Below, in pieces: positions 1 to 7,826 of a stretch of DNA of 10,984 nucleotides. Position 1 is the stretch's first letter; every line of letters begins with the position of its first letter. Made by a program: the position numbers and the translations under genes. Source of the DNA: Alphaproteobacteria bacterium. GTDB lineage: Bacteria; Pseudomonadota; Alphaproteobacteria; BOG-932; Roseiterribacteraceae. The notes under the pieces are model-generated. The model did no database searches and had not been told where the DNA came from. It worked only from the letters and a program-made list of their open reading frames with translations. Where the stretch lies: assembly GCA_903970575.1 (NCBI GenBank), contig CAJCJC010000490.1, forward strand, positions 1-10,984. The letters are read 5' to 3'.

Positions 1-1215
1 CACGGCATGGACGAGAACGCCGGTTACTATCTGACGGCGGACGGCGCGCTCGACGCGGTCATTACCGGCCACCAGCATAGGGTCTTCCCCGATCCCGCCT
101 ATGCGGGCATGCCGGACGCGGATTTGGCGCAAGGGCGCATCCATGCCCATCCCGCCGTGATGCCAGGATTCTATGGCAGCCATCTGGGTGTGATCGATCT
201 TGAGCTCCGGCAGGCGGGCGGCGCCTGGCGGGTGGTCACGGCGACGTCCGAGGCGCGGCCGATTTCCACGCGGGATCATGGCAAGACAACGCCCATTGTC
301 GCGTCCGATCCCGATTTGACGGCGCTCGTGGCCCCCGATCATGAGCGTACCCTGGTTTATATCCGCCAGCCGATCGGGCGGACGACAGGGCCGATCGACA
401 CCTTCTTCGCCATTGTCGAACCCGATCCCGCCAGCGCGATCGTCGCCGCCGTGCAGCGTCTCGCGGTCGAAAAATCGCTCCATGGCGGGGAATACGGCGA
501 TTTGCCCGTGCTGTCGGCCGTCGCGCCGTTTCGCGCCGGCGGCGCCCCCGGACCCGATTACTACACCGATATCCAGGTAGGGGCGATCGCGATCAAGAAC
601 GTCGCGGATCTCTATGTCTATCCCAACACGCTTCAGGCGGTGCGCGTGACGGGCGCCGGACTGCGCGAATGGCTGGAGATGTCGGCCATTCTCTATAATC
701 GGATCGATCCGGCCAACGCCGCGCCGCAAATGCTGGTCGGCGACGGCGCGGTCTATAACCGCGACATGATCTCCGGCGTCACCTATGAGATCGACGTGAC
801 TGTCCCGCCCCGCTATGACCGGTCGGGCCATGTCGTCGCGCCGAATGCGCGCCGTATCCGGAATCTGGCTTATGACGGAAAACCGGTCGCCGACGACGCC
901 ATCTTCATCGTCGCGACCAACAGCTACCGCGCGAGCGGCGGCGGTTCGTTTCCGGGGCTCGACGGCGCCAATGTCGTTCTGGCCACGCCCGACATCCTCC
1001 CAAATCTCATCGCCGACTATATTCGCCAGGTAAAGGAAATCACCCCGTCGGTGGAGGCGAATTGGCGCTTGGCGCCGATCGACGCGCCGGTGGATGTGCG
1101 CTTCCAGACCTCGCCCATGGCGAAGTCGCGTGATGTCGGACAAACCCGCGTGGCGCTTCTCGGCCCCGGCGATAACGGCTTCGATCTCTACCGCGTCGAC
1201 CTTCGAGCAGGATAA
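1..1215 (+). CDS. cpdB: 2',3'-cyclic-nucleotide 2'-phosphodiesterase / 3'-nucleotidase, C-terminal part (5' end outside window)
   Basis: The reading frame is open from the first base, so this is the C-terminal 404 residues of a longer protein (CpdB-type enzymes are about 650 aa). Near the start of the visible part an ENAGYYL segment is followed by GHQHRVFP (visible residues 23-30). GHxH is the last metal-binding motif of the metallophosphoesterase domain of the 5'-nucleotidase family. The remainder is the 5'-nucleotidase C-terminal substrate-binding domain, with YPNTLQAVRVTGAGLREWLE and the NSYRASGGGSFPG segment near the base-binding site. These segments resemble CpdB more than UshA. Family knowledge: such enzymes act in the periplasm, hydrolysing 2',3'-cyclic nucleotides and 3'-nucleotides to nucleosides and phosphate. 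The signal peptide would lie outside the window. The next gene starts 4 nt after the stop, so the two are probably co-transcribed. A general 5'-nucleotidase of the same family is the main alternative. Confidence 0.88.
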   Translation, partial: HGMDENAGYYLTADGALDAVITGHQHRVFPDPAYAGMPDADLAQGRIHAHPAVMPGFYGSHLGVIDLELRQAGGAWRVVTATSEARPISTRDHGKTTPIVASDPDLTALVAPDHERTLVYIRQPIGRTTGPIDTFFAIVEPDPASAIVAAVQRLAVEKSLHGGEYGDLPVLSAVAPFRAGGAPGPDYYTDIQVGAIAIKNVADLYVYPNTLQAVRVTGAGLREWLEMSAILYNRIDPANAAPQMLVGDGAVYNRDMISGVTYEIDVTVPPRYDRSGHVVAPNARRIRNLAYDGKPVADDAIFIVATNSYRASGGGSFPGLDGANVVLATPDILPNLIADYIRQVKEITPSVEANWRLAPIDAPVDVRFQTSPMAKSRDVGQTRVALLGPGDNGFDLYRVDLRAG

Positions 1216-1219
1216 CAAA

Positions 1220-2215
1220 ATGCGACTATCAGGACTTGCCGGATGTGTTTTCGGATTGATCGCGCTCGCCGCGACCATGGCGCCCCCGGCGCGCGCGGCG
1301 GACTTCAAGCCCGCCATCGTCTTCGACGAGGGCGGTCGCGACGATCATGCGTTCAATCAGGCCGCGGCCGAGGGCGCCGAGCGGTTCAAGGCCGAAACTG
1401 GCATCGACTATCTCAGCGCCGATGTGTCCAAGACCGTCGATCACGAGGCCGCCTTGCGTCAGGTCGCGGGGCAGGGCGCCACCATTATCGTCGCCGTCGG
1501 ATACGCCTATTCCGCGCCGGTTGAAACCGTCGCCAAGGATTTTCCGAATACGGAATTCACTGTGATCGACGGCGACGCCATGGGTCCTAATATTCAGACC
1601 GTCACCATGCGGGAACAAGAGGGGTCCTATTTGGTGGGCATGGTCGCGGCCATGGCGTCGAAGACAGGGAAAATCGGTTTTATCGGTGGCATCGATATGC
1701 CGCTGATCCGTAAATTCGCCGCCGGCTACAAGCTCGGCGCGCTCAGGGTTAATCCGCATATCGAGGTTGTGGAGGATCACGTGGGCGTCGACGCCCAGGC
1801 CTGGGACGATCCGACGAAGGCCGAGGCTTTGGCCCGCCATGAAATTCATGACGGCGCCGATGTCATTTACGCCGCGGCCGGCGCGAGCGGAGTCGGCGTC
1901 TACAAGGCGGCAAAGGAAGCGGGAACCTTGGCGATCGGGGTCGACACCAATCAGAACGGCTTGTTTCCCGGGACCATGCTGACCTCGATGGTGAAGCGTG
2001 TCGATGTCGTGGTTGAGAAGGCTTTCCTGTCGGCCAAGGACGGAACCTGGACCGCCGGCCCCATCAATCTGGGGCTCGCCAACGGCGCGGTCGGTTGGGC
2101 GCTCGATGACAATAATCGCGCCCTCATCAGCCCCGCGATGGAAAAGCGGGTCAACGCGGTCGCTCAGGACATTATCGCCGGCCGTATCCGGGTCTCGGAT
2201 TATATAGAAAGATAG
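1220..2215 (+). CDS. BMP family ABC transporter substrate-binding protein (nucleoside type)
   Basis: 331-aa periplasmic binding protein of the Bmp/PnrA/Med family, whose characterised members bind purine and pyrimidine nucleosides for ABC import. The start at 1220 is chosen over an in-frame ATG at 1094 for two reasons. The upstream part would overlap the preceding gene, and the ATG at 1220 has GCAGGA 7 nt before it and opens a signal peptide (hydrophobic residues 9-20, then APPARA|ADFKP). Family landmarks follow: FDEGGRDDHAFNQ (35-47, ligand-site region), EGSYLVGMVAAMASKTGKIGFIGG (about 134-157), the FAAGYKLGA segment (166-174), YAAAGASGVGVYKAAKEAG (217-235) and the AIGVDTNQ segment (238-245). 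LAGC at 6-9 resembles a lipobox but precedes the hydrophobic core, so a soluble protein is more likely than a lipoprotein. No ATPase or permease gene follows, so its transporter must be encoded elsewhere. Family call is firm; the ligand is inferred. Confidence 0.9.
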   Translation: MRLSGLAGCVFGLIALAATMAPPARAADFKPAIVFDEGGRDDHAFNQAAAEGAERFKAETGIDYLSADVSKTVDHEAALRQVAGQGATIIVAVGYAYSAPVETVAKDFPNTEFTVIDGDAMGPNIQTVTMREQEGSYLVGMVAAMASKTGKIGFIGGIDMPLIRKFAAGYKLGALRVNPHIEVVEDHVGVDAQAWDDPTKAEALARHEIHDGADVIYAAAGASGVGVYKAAKEAGTLAIGVDTNQNGLFPGTMLTSMVKRVDVVVEKAFLSAKDGTWTAGPINLGLANGAVGWALDDNNRALISPAMEKRVNAVAQDIIAGRIRVSDYIER

Positions 2216-2246
2216 GCCGCGGCGCACGATAAGGCGCATCCCGATC

Positions 2247-2268
2247 GCCGCCCTGGGTCTGGGGCGGC
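2247..2268 (+). terminator. GC-rich hairpin after the BMP gene, possible terminator
   Basis: GCCGCCC (2247-2253) and GGGCGGC (2262-2268) form a perfect 7-bp stem with an 8-nt loop, 31 nt after the BMP stop. No T tract follows (the next bases are TGGCCCGG), so it is not a canonical intrinsic terminator. It may stabilise the 3' end of the message or be chance structure in GC-rich DNA. Confidence 0.3.
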
Positions 2269-2345
2269 TGGCCCGGAACCTGCGATAGCTGTACCCTGTT
2301 CCTGATCGGGACTGGCCTATGACGCGCATGCCCGCGTGCTTTCCA

Positions 2346-2368
2346 TGCAATCGAGCCTTGCAATCGAG
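2346..2368. repeat. Direct repeat TGCAATCGAG x2, 13-bp period
   Basis: TGCAATCGAG occurs at 2346-2355 and again at 2359-2368, separated by CCT, about 125-150 nt upstream of the tal-pgi start. It overlaps the -35-like TTGCAA. It could be a regulator-binding site, but no known operator was recognised. Confidence 0.5.
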
Positions 2369-2387
2369 TTTGTATCGGAAATATCCA
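2358..2387 (+). promoter_or_regulatory. Weak sigma-70-like promoter candidate for tal-pgi
   Basis: TTGCAA (2358-2363, 4 of 6 matches to TTGACA) is followed after 17-18 nt by a poor -10 (ATATCC at 2381 or TATCCA at 2382). It lies about 105 nt before the tal-pgi start, inside the repeat-bearing region. The match is weak and the call rests partly on position. Confidence 0.2.
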
Positions 2388-2427
2388 CAGGCGCCAGTCG
2401 ATGATTGCTTTCGCGCCCGGCTTCGTG

Positions 2428-2450
2428 CTTGAACCGCCTTGAACCGGCGG
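2428..2450. repeat. Tandem CTTGAACCG repeat with small hairpin in the tal-pgi leader
   Basis: CTTGAACCGC (2428-2437) is followed directly by CTTGAACCGG (2438-2447), a 10-bp tandem repeat differing at one base. The same stretch can fold as CCGCC (2434-2438) pairing with GGCGG (2446-2450) over a 7-nt loop. It lies about 45 nt before the tal-pgi start, so it would be in the leader if transcription starts upstream. Function is unknown. Confidence 0.45.
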
Positions 2451-2493
2451 AAACGATCTCGATGTCGGGGCGATCAACCGGGAAAGATCGACG

Positions 2494-5343
2494 ATGAATC
2501 CGCTCCAGGCGCTTCAGGATTATGGCCAGTCGGTATGGCTCGATTATGTGCGCCGAGACCTGCTGGCGAATGGCGGCCTGAAGCATTTGATCGAGAATGA
2601 TGGTGTGGTTGGGGTCACGTCCAACCCGTCGATCTTCGAAAAGGCCATTGGCGGCAGCACCGAATACGACGCCGGGGTAAAGGAAACTCTAAGCGGCGGC
2701 GATCTCGACGCCACCCGGCTGTTCGAACGCTTGGCGATAGAGGACATTCGGCGCGCCGCGGATATCCTGAAACCGGTTTACGATCGCACGGGCGGCGTGG
2801 ACGGCTATATCAGCCTGGAAGTTTCGCCTTATTTGGCGCTGCGGACCGAGGAAACGATCGCCGAGGCCCGGCATCTGTGGAAAGAAGTCGATCGCCCGAA
2901 TCTGATGGTGAAGGTTCCCGGAACCGAGGCCGGCACGCCGGCCATCCGGCAATTGATCTCCGAAGGCGTCAACATTAACGTGACGCTGCTTTTCTCCATA
3001 GAATCCTATGAGGCGGTGGCCGACGCCTATATGTCCGGTCTCGAAGCGCTCTCGGCCAACGGGGGCGATATCGCGCGCGTTGCGAGCGTCGCCAGTTTTT
3101 TCGTCAGCCGCATCGATACCGCGATCGAAAAGAGGATCGCCGAAAAACTGCCTCATGCCGACAGCGCCGATGCGGAGGCGCTAAGGTCGCTTGACGGCAG
3201 GGTCGCCATCGCGAACGCCAAACTCGCTTACGTGCAGTACCAGGCGATGGTCGAAAGCGACCGCTGGAAAGCGCTGGCCGCTAAGGGCGCCAAGCCCCAG
3301 CGACTGCTCTGGGCGTCGACCGGAACCAAGAATAAGGCGTTCAGCGACGTTCTCTATGTCGAGCAACTGATCGGCCGAGACACCGTGAACACCATGCCTG
3401 TCCCGACGATGGATGCGTTTCGCGATCATGGAAAGCCGGACGATCGTTTAACCCAGGGGCTGGACGAAGCCCGGCATGTTCTGGCCGAGGCGGAACGCCT
3501 GGGGCTGGATATCACCTCCGTGACGACCGAATTGGTCGCGGACGGCGTCAAACTTTTCGCCGACGCCGCCGACAAGCTCTACGCCGCCGTCGAAAGCAAG
3601 CGCGCCAGCGTTCTGGGTGACCGTCTCAACGGAATGGTTTTGGCGCTGGGGGGCGACAAGGACGCGGTGGCGGCCTCGATCGAGGATTGGCGAAGCGGCG
3701 GCAAGGTGCGCAGGCTTTGGGCGCGCGACGCCTCGCTCTGGACAGGCGCCGATGAGGCGAAGTGGCTTGACTGGCTCGACATCGTTGGCGCGCAGCAAGA
3801 CTCCGTACCGGCGCTCGAGGCGTTTCAGGCGGATATCGAGCGTGAAGGCTTCACGGACGTGCTCTTGCTCGGCATGGGCGGGTCGAGTCTGGGGCCGGAG
3901 GTTTTGGCCCGCACGTTTGGCCCCCAGCCTGGGTTCCCGACGCTTCATGTTCTCGATTCGACCGATCCGGCGCAGATCGAATCCTTCGCGAACGAGGTCG
4001 ATCTCGCCCGCACATTGTTCATCGTTTCCAGCAAATCGGGCACGACGCTGGAGCCCAATATCCTTAAGCAATATTTCTTCGCCCGCGCCGTGGATGCGGT
4101 TGGCGCCGATAAGGCAGCCAGTCGTTTCGTCGCTGTGACCGACCCCGGCTCGAAAATGGAAACCGTGGCCAATCAGGAAGGTTTCCGCCGGCTATTCTTA
4201 GGCGACCCCGAAATCGGCGGGCGCTATTCGGTGCTGTCGCATTTCGGAACCGTACCTGCCGCGGCGATGGGCATCGATGTCCGCGCGTTCCTGGCGGATA
4301 CCGTCCCGATGCTGCTGTCCTGCGGTGCGGGCTCGCCGCCGGACGTCAATCCCGGCGTTCAGCTCGGCTGCGCGCTTGGGACGCTGGGCCGGCTCGGCCG
4401 CGACAAGGTCACGATCGTCGCGTCTCCCGCCATCGCGGATATCGGCGCGTGGCTTGAGCAGCTTATCGCGGAATCGACCGGCAAGAACGGCAAGGGCCTG
4501 ATACCCGTCGACTCCGAGCCGCTTGGCGCGCCGGAGGTCTACGGCCAGGATCGCGTCTTTGCGTATCTGCGGCTCGCCGCCGCCGCGGACCCGGCGCAGG
4601 ATTCGGCGATCGATGCGCTGGAGGCCGCGGGCCAGCCGGTGATCCGAATTACGATCGCCCGTCCCGAACTCATCGGTCAGGAGTTTTTCCGGTGGGAGGT
4701 CGCGATCGCGACCGCGGGCGCCATTTTGGGCATCGACCCATTCGATCAGCCGGATGTTGAATCCAGCAAGATCAAGACGCGCGCGCTGACCGACGCGTAT
4801 GAGAAAACCGGTTCGCTTCCACCCGAGCATCCCTTCCTCGAAGATGGCGGCGTCCAGCTCTACGCCGACCCGGCGAACGCCGAAGCGCTTCGCTCGGCCG
4901 CTGCGGTCCTGACTTTGGACGGCGTCATCGCCGCCCAGATCGGGCGTCTTGGGCAGGGGGATTATTGCGCGCTGCTTGCCTATATCGATCGAACCCAGGC
5001 GCATATCGACGCCATGACCGTTCTGCGTCGGGAAATCCGCGACGGGAAGCACGTCGCAACCTGCGTCGGTTTCGGCCCCCGCTTTCTGCACTCGACTGGG
5101 CAGGCCTATAAGGGCGGCCCCAATTCGGGCGTTTTTCTGCAGATCACCTGCGACGACGCCAAGGACATCGCGGTTCCGGGTCATCGCTATAACTTCGGCA
5201 CGGTAAAGGCGGCGGAGGCGCGCGGCGATTTCGACGTGTTGGCCGAGCGTGGCCGTCGCGCGCTCAGGGTGCATTTGGGCAACGATGTGGAGTCCGGTCT
5301 GGCCAGGGTGTCGGCGGCCATCCGCGCGGCGCTGGCGGGGTAA
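2494..5343 (+). CDS. tal-pgi: Bifunctional transaldolase / glucose-6-phosphate isomerase fusion
   Basis: 949-aa cytosolic fusion of two sugar-phosphate enzymes. Residues 1 to about 370 are a transaldolase of the longer type: signature GVTSNPSIF (40-48), Schiff-base lysine K140 in LMVKVPGT, NVTLLFS (162-168), and the ASTGTKNKAFSDVLYVEQLIG segment (274-294). Residues from about 385 to 949 are a phosphoglucose isomerase with two SIS folds: LLLGMGGSSLGPEV (457-470), SSKSGTTLEP (512-521), GGRYSVLS (575-582), Q656 and E660 in EQLIAES, and K873 in GQAYKGG. Transaldolase moves dihydroxyacetone between sedoheptulose-7-P, glyceraldehyde-3-P, erythrose-4-P and fructose-6-P; the second domain interconverts fructose-6-P and glucose-6-P, so the product of one domain is substrate for the other. 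The start at 2494 has GGGAAAG about 7 nt upstream. There is no frameshift, and both active sites look intact. rpiA follows after 69 nt. Such fusions are known in acetic acid bacteria and some other lineages. Confidence 0.95.
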   Translation: MNPLQALQDYGQSVWLDYVRRDLLANGGLKHLIENDGVVGVTSNPSIFEKAIGGSTEYDAGVKETLSGGDLDATRLFERLAIEDIRRAADILKPVYDRTGGVDGYISLEVSPYLALRTEETIAEARHLWKEVDRPNLMVKVPGTEAGTPAIRQLISEGVNINVTLLFSIESYEAVADAYMSGLEALSANGGDIARVASVASFFVSRIDTAIEKRIAEKLPHADSADAEALRSLDGRVAIANAKLAYVQYQAMVESDRWKALAAKGAKPQRLLWASTGTKNKAFSDVLYVEQLIGRDTVNTMPVPTMDAFRDHGKPDDRLTQGLDEARHVLAEAERLGLDITSVTTELVADGVKLFADAADKLYAAVESKRASVLGDRLNGMVLALGGDKDAVAASIEDWRSGGKVRRLWARDASLWTGADEAKWLDWLDIVGAQQDSVPALEAFQADIEREGFTDVLLLGMGGSSLGPEVLARTFGPQPGFPTLHVLDSTDPAQIESFANEVDLARTLFIVSSKSGTTLEPNILKQYFFARAVDAVGADKAASRFVAVTDPGSKMETVANQEGFRRLFLGDPEIGGRYSVLSHFGTVPAAAMGIDVRAFLADTVPMLLSCGAGSPPDVNPGVQLGCALGTLGRLGRDKVTIVASPAIADIGAWLEQLIAESTGKNGKGLIPVDSEPLGAPEVYGQDRVFAYLRLAAAADPAQDSAIDALEAAGQPVIRITIARPELIGQEFFRWEVAIATAGAILGIDPFDQPDVESSKIKTRALTDAYEKTGSLPPEHPFLEDGGVQLYADPANAEALRSAAAVLTLDGVIAAQIGRLGQGDYCALLAYIDRTQAHIDAMTVLRREIRDGKHVATCVGFGPRFLHSTGQAYKGGPNSGVFLQITCDDAKDIAVPGHRYNFGTVKAAEARGDFDVLAERGRRALRVHLGNDVESGLARVSAAIRAALAG

Positions 5344-5412
5344 ACATCCAAAGCTTGTGTTTCCTCAGGCCGTGGCCGAAAAGCTTTTCTTCCGACAAAA
5401 TAATGGATCGCG

Positions 5413-6114
5413 ATGGCTCTCTCGGAAAAAGATGCATGGAAGAAGGCGGCGGCCGAGGCGGCGTCGCATCTCGTCGAGGACGAGATGGTGGTCGGGCTGG
5501 GAACAGGCACGACGGCCGCGTATCTGATCTCCATTTTGGGGGAGCGGGTGCGCGAGGGGCTGAACATCGTCGCGATTCCCACGTCTGAGGCGACGCGCGC
5601 GCATGCCCTGGCCGAGGGCATCACGATCGTCGGTTTCTCGGAACAGCCCAAAATCGACATTACGATCGATGGCGCCGATGAAATCGCGACGGGGTCGCTG
5701 GATTTGATCAAGGGCGGCGGCGGCGCCCTGCTGCATGAAAAGATTGTCGCCTCGGCAAGCGCCCGTATGGTCGTCATCAGCGATGGGTCAAAGCTCGTGC
5801 CCCGTCTGGGCGGAGGCTTTGCGTTGCCGGTGGAGATCATTCCGTTTGGATGGGAAGTCACGATCAGCCGATTGCGCGACTACGCGCCAGAGGTTCGACT
5901 GAGGCAAAGCTCAGGCGGCGCGCCGTTCGTGACGGATAGCGGCCACTATATCGTCGATTGCGCGATAGAGGCTCTTGACGACCCGATGCGGCTGGAAACC
6001 GATCTTCACGCGGTCGTGGGCGTGGTGGAGACGGGACTTTTTGTCGGCATCGCCAGCGAAGCCTTTATCGCCGACGCCTCGGGCGTCCGGCGTTTGACCC
6101 GCCAATTAGCGTAA
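5413..6114 (+). CDS. rpiA: Ribose-5-phosphate isomerase A
   Basis: 233 aa, slightly longer than E. coli RpiA (219 aa). It interconverts ribose-5-phosphate and ribulose-5-phosphate in the cytosol. The family motifs are all present: GLGTGTTAAY (28-37, phosphate loop), IPTSEATRAHA (55-65), DGADE (86-90), KGGGGALLHEK (100-110, with K100 and the probable general base E109), VISDGSKLV (121-129), and PVEIIPFGW (139-147). The ATG at 5413 is the first possible start, since an in-frame TAA lies at 5401-5403. The ribosome-binding site is weak (GGA 5 nt upstream), which suggests modest translation or dependence on translation of tal-pgi. The stop is only 3 nt from the end of the convergent pstB. The position beside tal-pgi makes a small pentose phosphate operon likely. 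Confidence 0.95.
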   Translation: MALSEKDAWKKAAAEAASHLVEDEMVVGLGTGTTAAYLISILGERVREGLNIVAIPTSEATRAHALAEGITIVGFSEQPKIDITIDGADEIATGSLDLIKGGGGALLHEKIVASASARMVVISDGSKLVPRLGGGFALPVEIIPFGWEVTISRLRDYAPEVRLRQSSGGAPFVTDSGHYIVDCAIEALDDPMRLETDLHAVVGVVETGLFVGIASEAFIADASGVRRLTRQLA

Positions 6115-6117
6115 GCG

Positions 6118-6942
6118 TCAGCCGAATCGGCCCGTCACGTAATCCTGGGTGCGCTGCTCTTTGGGATTGGAGAAAATCTGCTCGGTCTGGCCGAACTCGA
6201 TAATCTCTCCCAGATACATGAAGGTGGTGAAATCCGCGGTGCGGACCGCCTGTTGCATATTATGGGTCACGAGCACGATCGTATAATCGTTCGCAAGCTC
6301 CAGGATCAGTTCCTCGACCCGGGCCGTCGATATGGGGTCGAGCGCCGAGCAAGGCTCATCCATCAGGATAACCTCGGGCTTAACCGCGATCGCGCGGGCG
6401 ATGCACAATCTTTGCTGCTGTCCGCCCGAAAGGCTGGCGCCGTTCCGCTTCAGCTTGTCCTTGACCTCTTCCCAGATCGCGGCTTTGCGCAGCGCCCATT
6501 CGATGCGCGCATCGAGATCGGGTTTCGACAGCTTTTCATAGAGATTGACGCCGAATGCGATGTTGTCCCAGATCGTCAACGGAAAGGGCGTCGGCTTCTG
6601 GAAGACCATGCCGACCTTTGCCCGCAGCTGGGTGACGTCATAGCGCGGGCTTAGAATATCCTCGCCATCCAGCAGAACCTGCCCCGTCGCGCGCTGTCCG
6701 GGATAGAGATCGTAAATGCGGTTAAGGACGCGCAGAAGGGTGGATTTTCCGCAGCCCGAAGGCCCGATAAAGGCGGTAACGTAACGTTCGGCGACAGAGA
6801 GGTTGATGTCCTTCAGCGCGCGATGGCCGGTCTGGTAGAAAAAATCCAGTCCGCGCACCGCGATCTTCGGATTGGCCGCGGGGTCGACGAGGATTTGCGG
6901 CGGCGCGGATGCGGTTTGGAGCGTCAGATGCGGTTCGCTCAT
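6118..6942 (-). CDS. pstB: Phosphate import ATP-binding protein PstB
   Basis: 274-aa ATPase of the PstSCAB high-affinity phosphate ABC importer. All ABC motifs are present: Walker [10 protein letters not shown] (60-68), Q-loop VFQKPTPFP (113-121), signature LSGGQQQR (171-178), Walker B VILMDEP (191-197), D-loop SALDP (199-203) and switch histidine H227 in VTHNMQQA. The QKPTPFP and THNMQQA sequences are typical of PstB. The first 30 or so residues, before the ABC core, are a variable, proline- and alanine-rich lead-in. The start at 6942 has AGGA 8 nt upstream, lying within the end of pstA, and there are only 3 nt between the pstA stop and this ATG, so translational coupling is likely. It is the last gene of the operon; no phoU follows. 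Confidence 0.97.
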   Translation of the reverse strand: MSEPHLTLQTASAPPQILVDPAANPKIAVRGLDFFYQTGHRALKDINLSVAERYVTAFIGPSGCGKSTLLRVLNRIYDLYPGQRATGQVLLDGEDILSPRYDVTQLRAKVGMVFQKPTPFPLTIWDNIAFGVNLYEKLSKPDLDARIEWALRKAAIWEEVKDKLKRNGASLSGGQQQRLCIARAIAVKPEVILMDEPCSALDPISTARVEELILELANDYTIVLVTHNMQQAVRTADFTTFMYLGEIIEFGQTEQIFSNPKEQRTQDYVTGRFG

Positions 6943-6945
6943 GGT

Positions 6946-7824
6946 TTAGTTCCTGGTCTTTGGCGCAAAGCTGCGAGCGATGATATTCAAGGTAAGCACG
7001 GAGAACGTGATTAACAGGGCGCCGGCCCAGGCCAAATTTTGCCAATCGGCATAGGGCGAACCCGCGAAGTTATAGATCACAACCGGCAAACTTGCCATCG
7101 GCGACGACATATCGGTGGTTCGGCCCGGATTCGATAGGGCGGTGAACAGCAACGGCGCGGTTTCGCCGCTGATCCGCGCGATCGCCAGAAGCACGCCGGT
7201 CAGCATCCCCTGGAAGGCCGCGCGATAGCTCACCACCACGATAACGCGCCATTTCGGCGCCCCCAGCGCGTAGGCGGCTTCGCGCAGCGCGTCGGGAACG
7301 AGCTGAAGCATATCCTGGGTGGTGCGGACGATGATCGGCAACGCAATGATGCCAAGCGCGATGGCGCCGGCCCATGCCGAGAAATGATGCATCGGCGCCA
7401 CGATCACCTGATAGACGAACAAGCCGATAATGATCGACGGCGCGCTGACCAGCATGTCGTTTACGAACCTTATCACCTCGGCCAGCGTGCTGCCCCGGCC
7501 GTATTCGATCAGGAAGGTTCCGGCGAGAATGCCGATCGGCGTCGCGATCAGAATTCCGATTCCAGTGATCAGCAGACTGCCGATGATGGCGTTCGCAAGG
7601 CCACCGGCGCTCCCGGGCGGGGGCGTGTCCATGGTGAAGAGCGATACCGACAGCGTGCTGAAGCCCTTGAACAACAGATCGCCCAAAATCCAGGCGAGCA
7701 GAGAAAGTCCGGCGACGGTTGCCGCGATCGACAGGGCGCGAATGATGGCGTTTTTGCGCAGCCGGCTTCTGACGATGGCGTTCGACGATCGCACGCTTGC
7801 CGTGGCGCTTGCGGAGTTTGCCAT
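6946..7824 (-). CDS. pstA: Phosphate ABC transporter permease PstA
   Basis: 292-aa inner-membrane permease, usual length for PstA, forming the phosphate channel with PstC. About six membrane segments can be seen: residues 28-51, 77-107, 124-143, 150-167, 207-229 and 264-284. The cytoplasmic coupling (EAA) loop that docks on PstB is [15 protein letters not shown] (181-195). [12 protein letters not shown] (216-227) is a conserved Pst permease segment. The N-terminal tail (1-27) is polar and basic, as expected for a cytoplasmic end. It starts 2 nt after the pstC stop and ends 3 nt before pstB, so the three genes form a tight translational unit. Confidence 0.95.
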   Translation of the reverse strand: MANSASATASVRSSNAIVRSRLRKNAIIRALSIAATVAGLSLLAWILGDLLFKGFSTLSVSLFTMDTPPPGSAGGLANAIIGSLLITGIGILIATPIGILAGTFLIEYGRGSTLAEVIRFVNDMLVSAPSIIIGLFVYQVIVAPMHHFSAWAGAIALGIIALPIIVRTTQDMLQLVPDALREAAYALGAPKWRVIVVVSYRAAFQGMLTGVLLAIARISGETAPLLFTALSNPGRTTDMSSPMASLPVVIYNFAGSPYADWQNLAWAGALLITFSVLTLNIIARSFAPKTRN

Positions 7825-7826
7825 GA

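Larger units (their letters stand above)
2216..2493. other. Intergenic region before tal-pgi (278 nt)
   Basis: No credible gene was seen here. Antisense reading frames crossing it are shadows. The region holds a GC-rich hairpin just after the BMP gene (2247-2268), a 10-bp direct repeat (2346-2368), a second tandem 10-bp repeat with an internal hairpin (2428-2450) and a weak promoter-like pair (2358-2387). Its length and content suggest that tal-pgi has its own promoter and is not simply the third gene of the cpdB-BMP transcript. Confidence 0.6.

Noticed and set aside
1094..1219. Upstream in-frame ATG that would extend the BMP protein by 42 residues
   Set aside because: It lies inside the preceding gene and would hide the signal peptide; the ATG at 1220 has its own ribosome-binding site.
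1235..1246. LAGC lipobox-like sequence in the BMP protein
   Set aside because: The cysteine is at residue 9, before the hydrophobic core, so signal peptidase II processing there is unlikely; an ordinary cleavage site follows at ARA|AD.
1229..2350. Long antisense reading frame (373 codons) opposite the BMP gene
   Set aside because: The plus-strand gene has clear family motifs, and the antisense product is rich in R, G and D with no recognisable domain; this is a typical shadow in GC-rich DNA.
4198..5274. Antisense reading frame of 358 codons opposite the isomerase half of tal-pgi
   Set aside because: It mirrors a conserved coding region and has an arginine- and aspartate-rich composition with no motif; a codon-bias shadow.
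5378..5389. 12-bp palindrome GAAAAGCTTTTC between tal-pgi and rpiA
   Set aside because: Short, with no adjacent T tract or family feature; could be chance, and no role can be supported.
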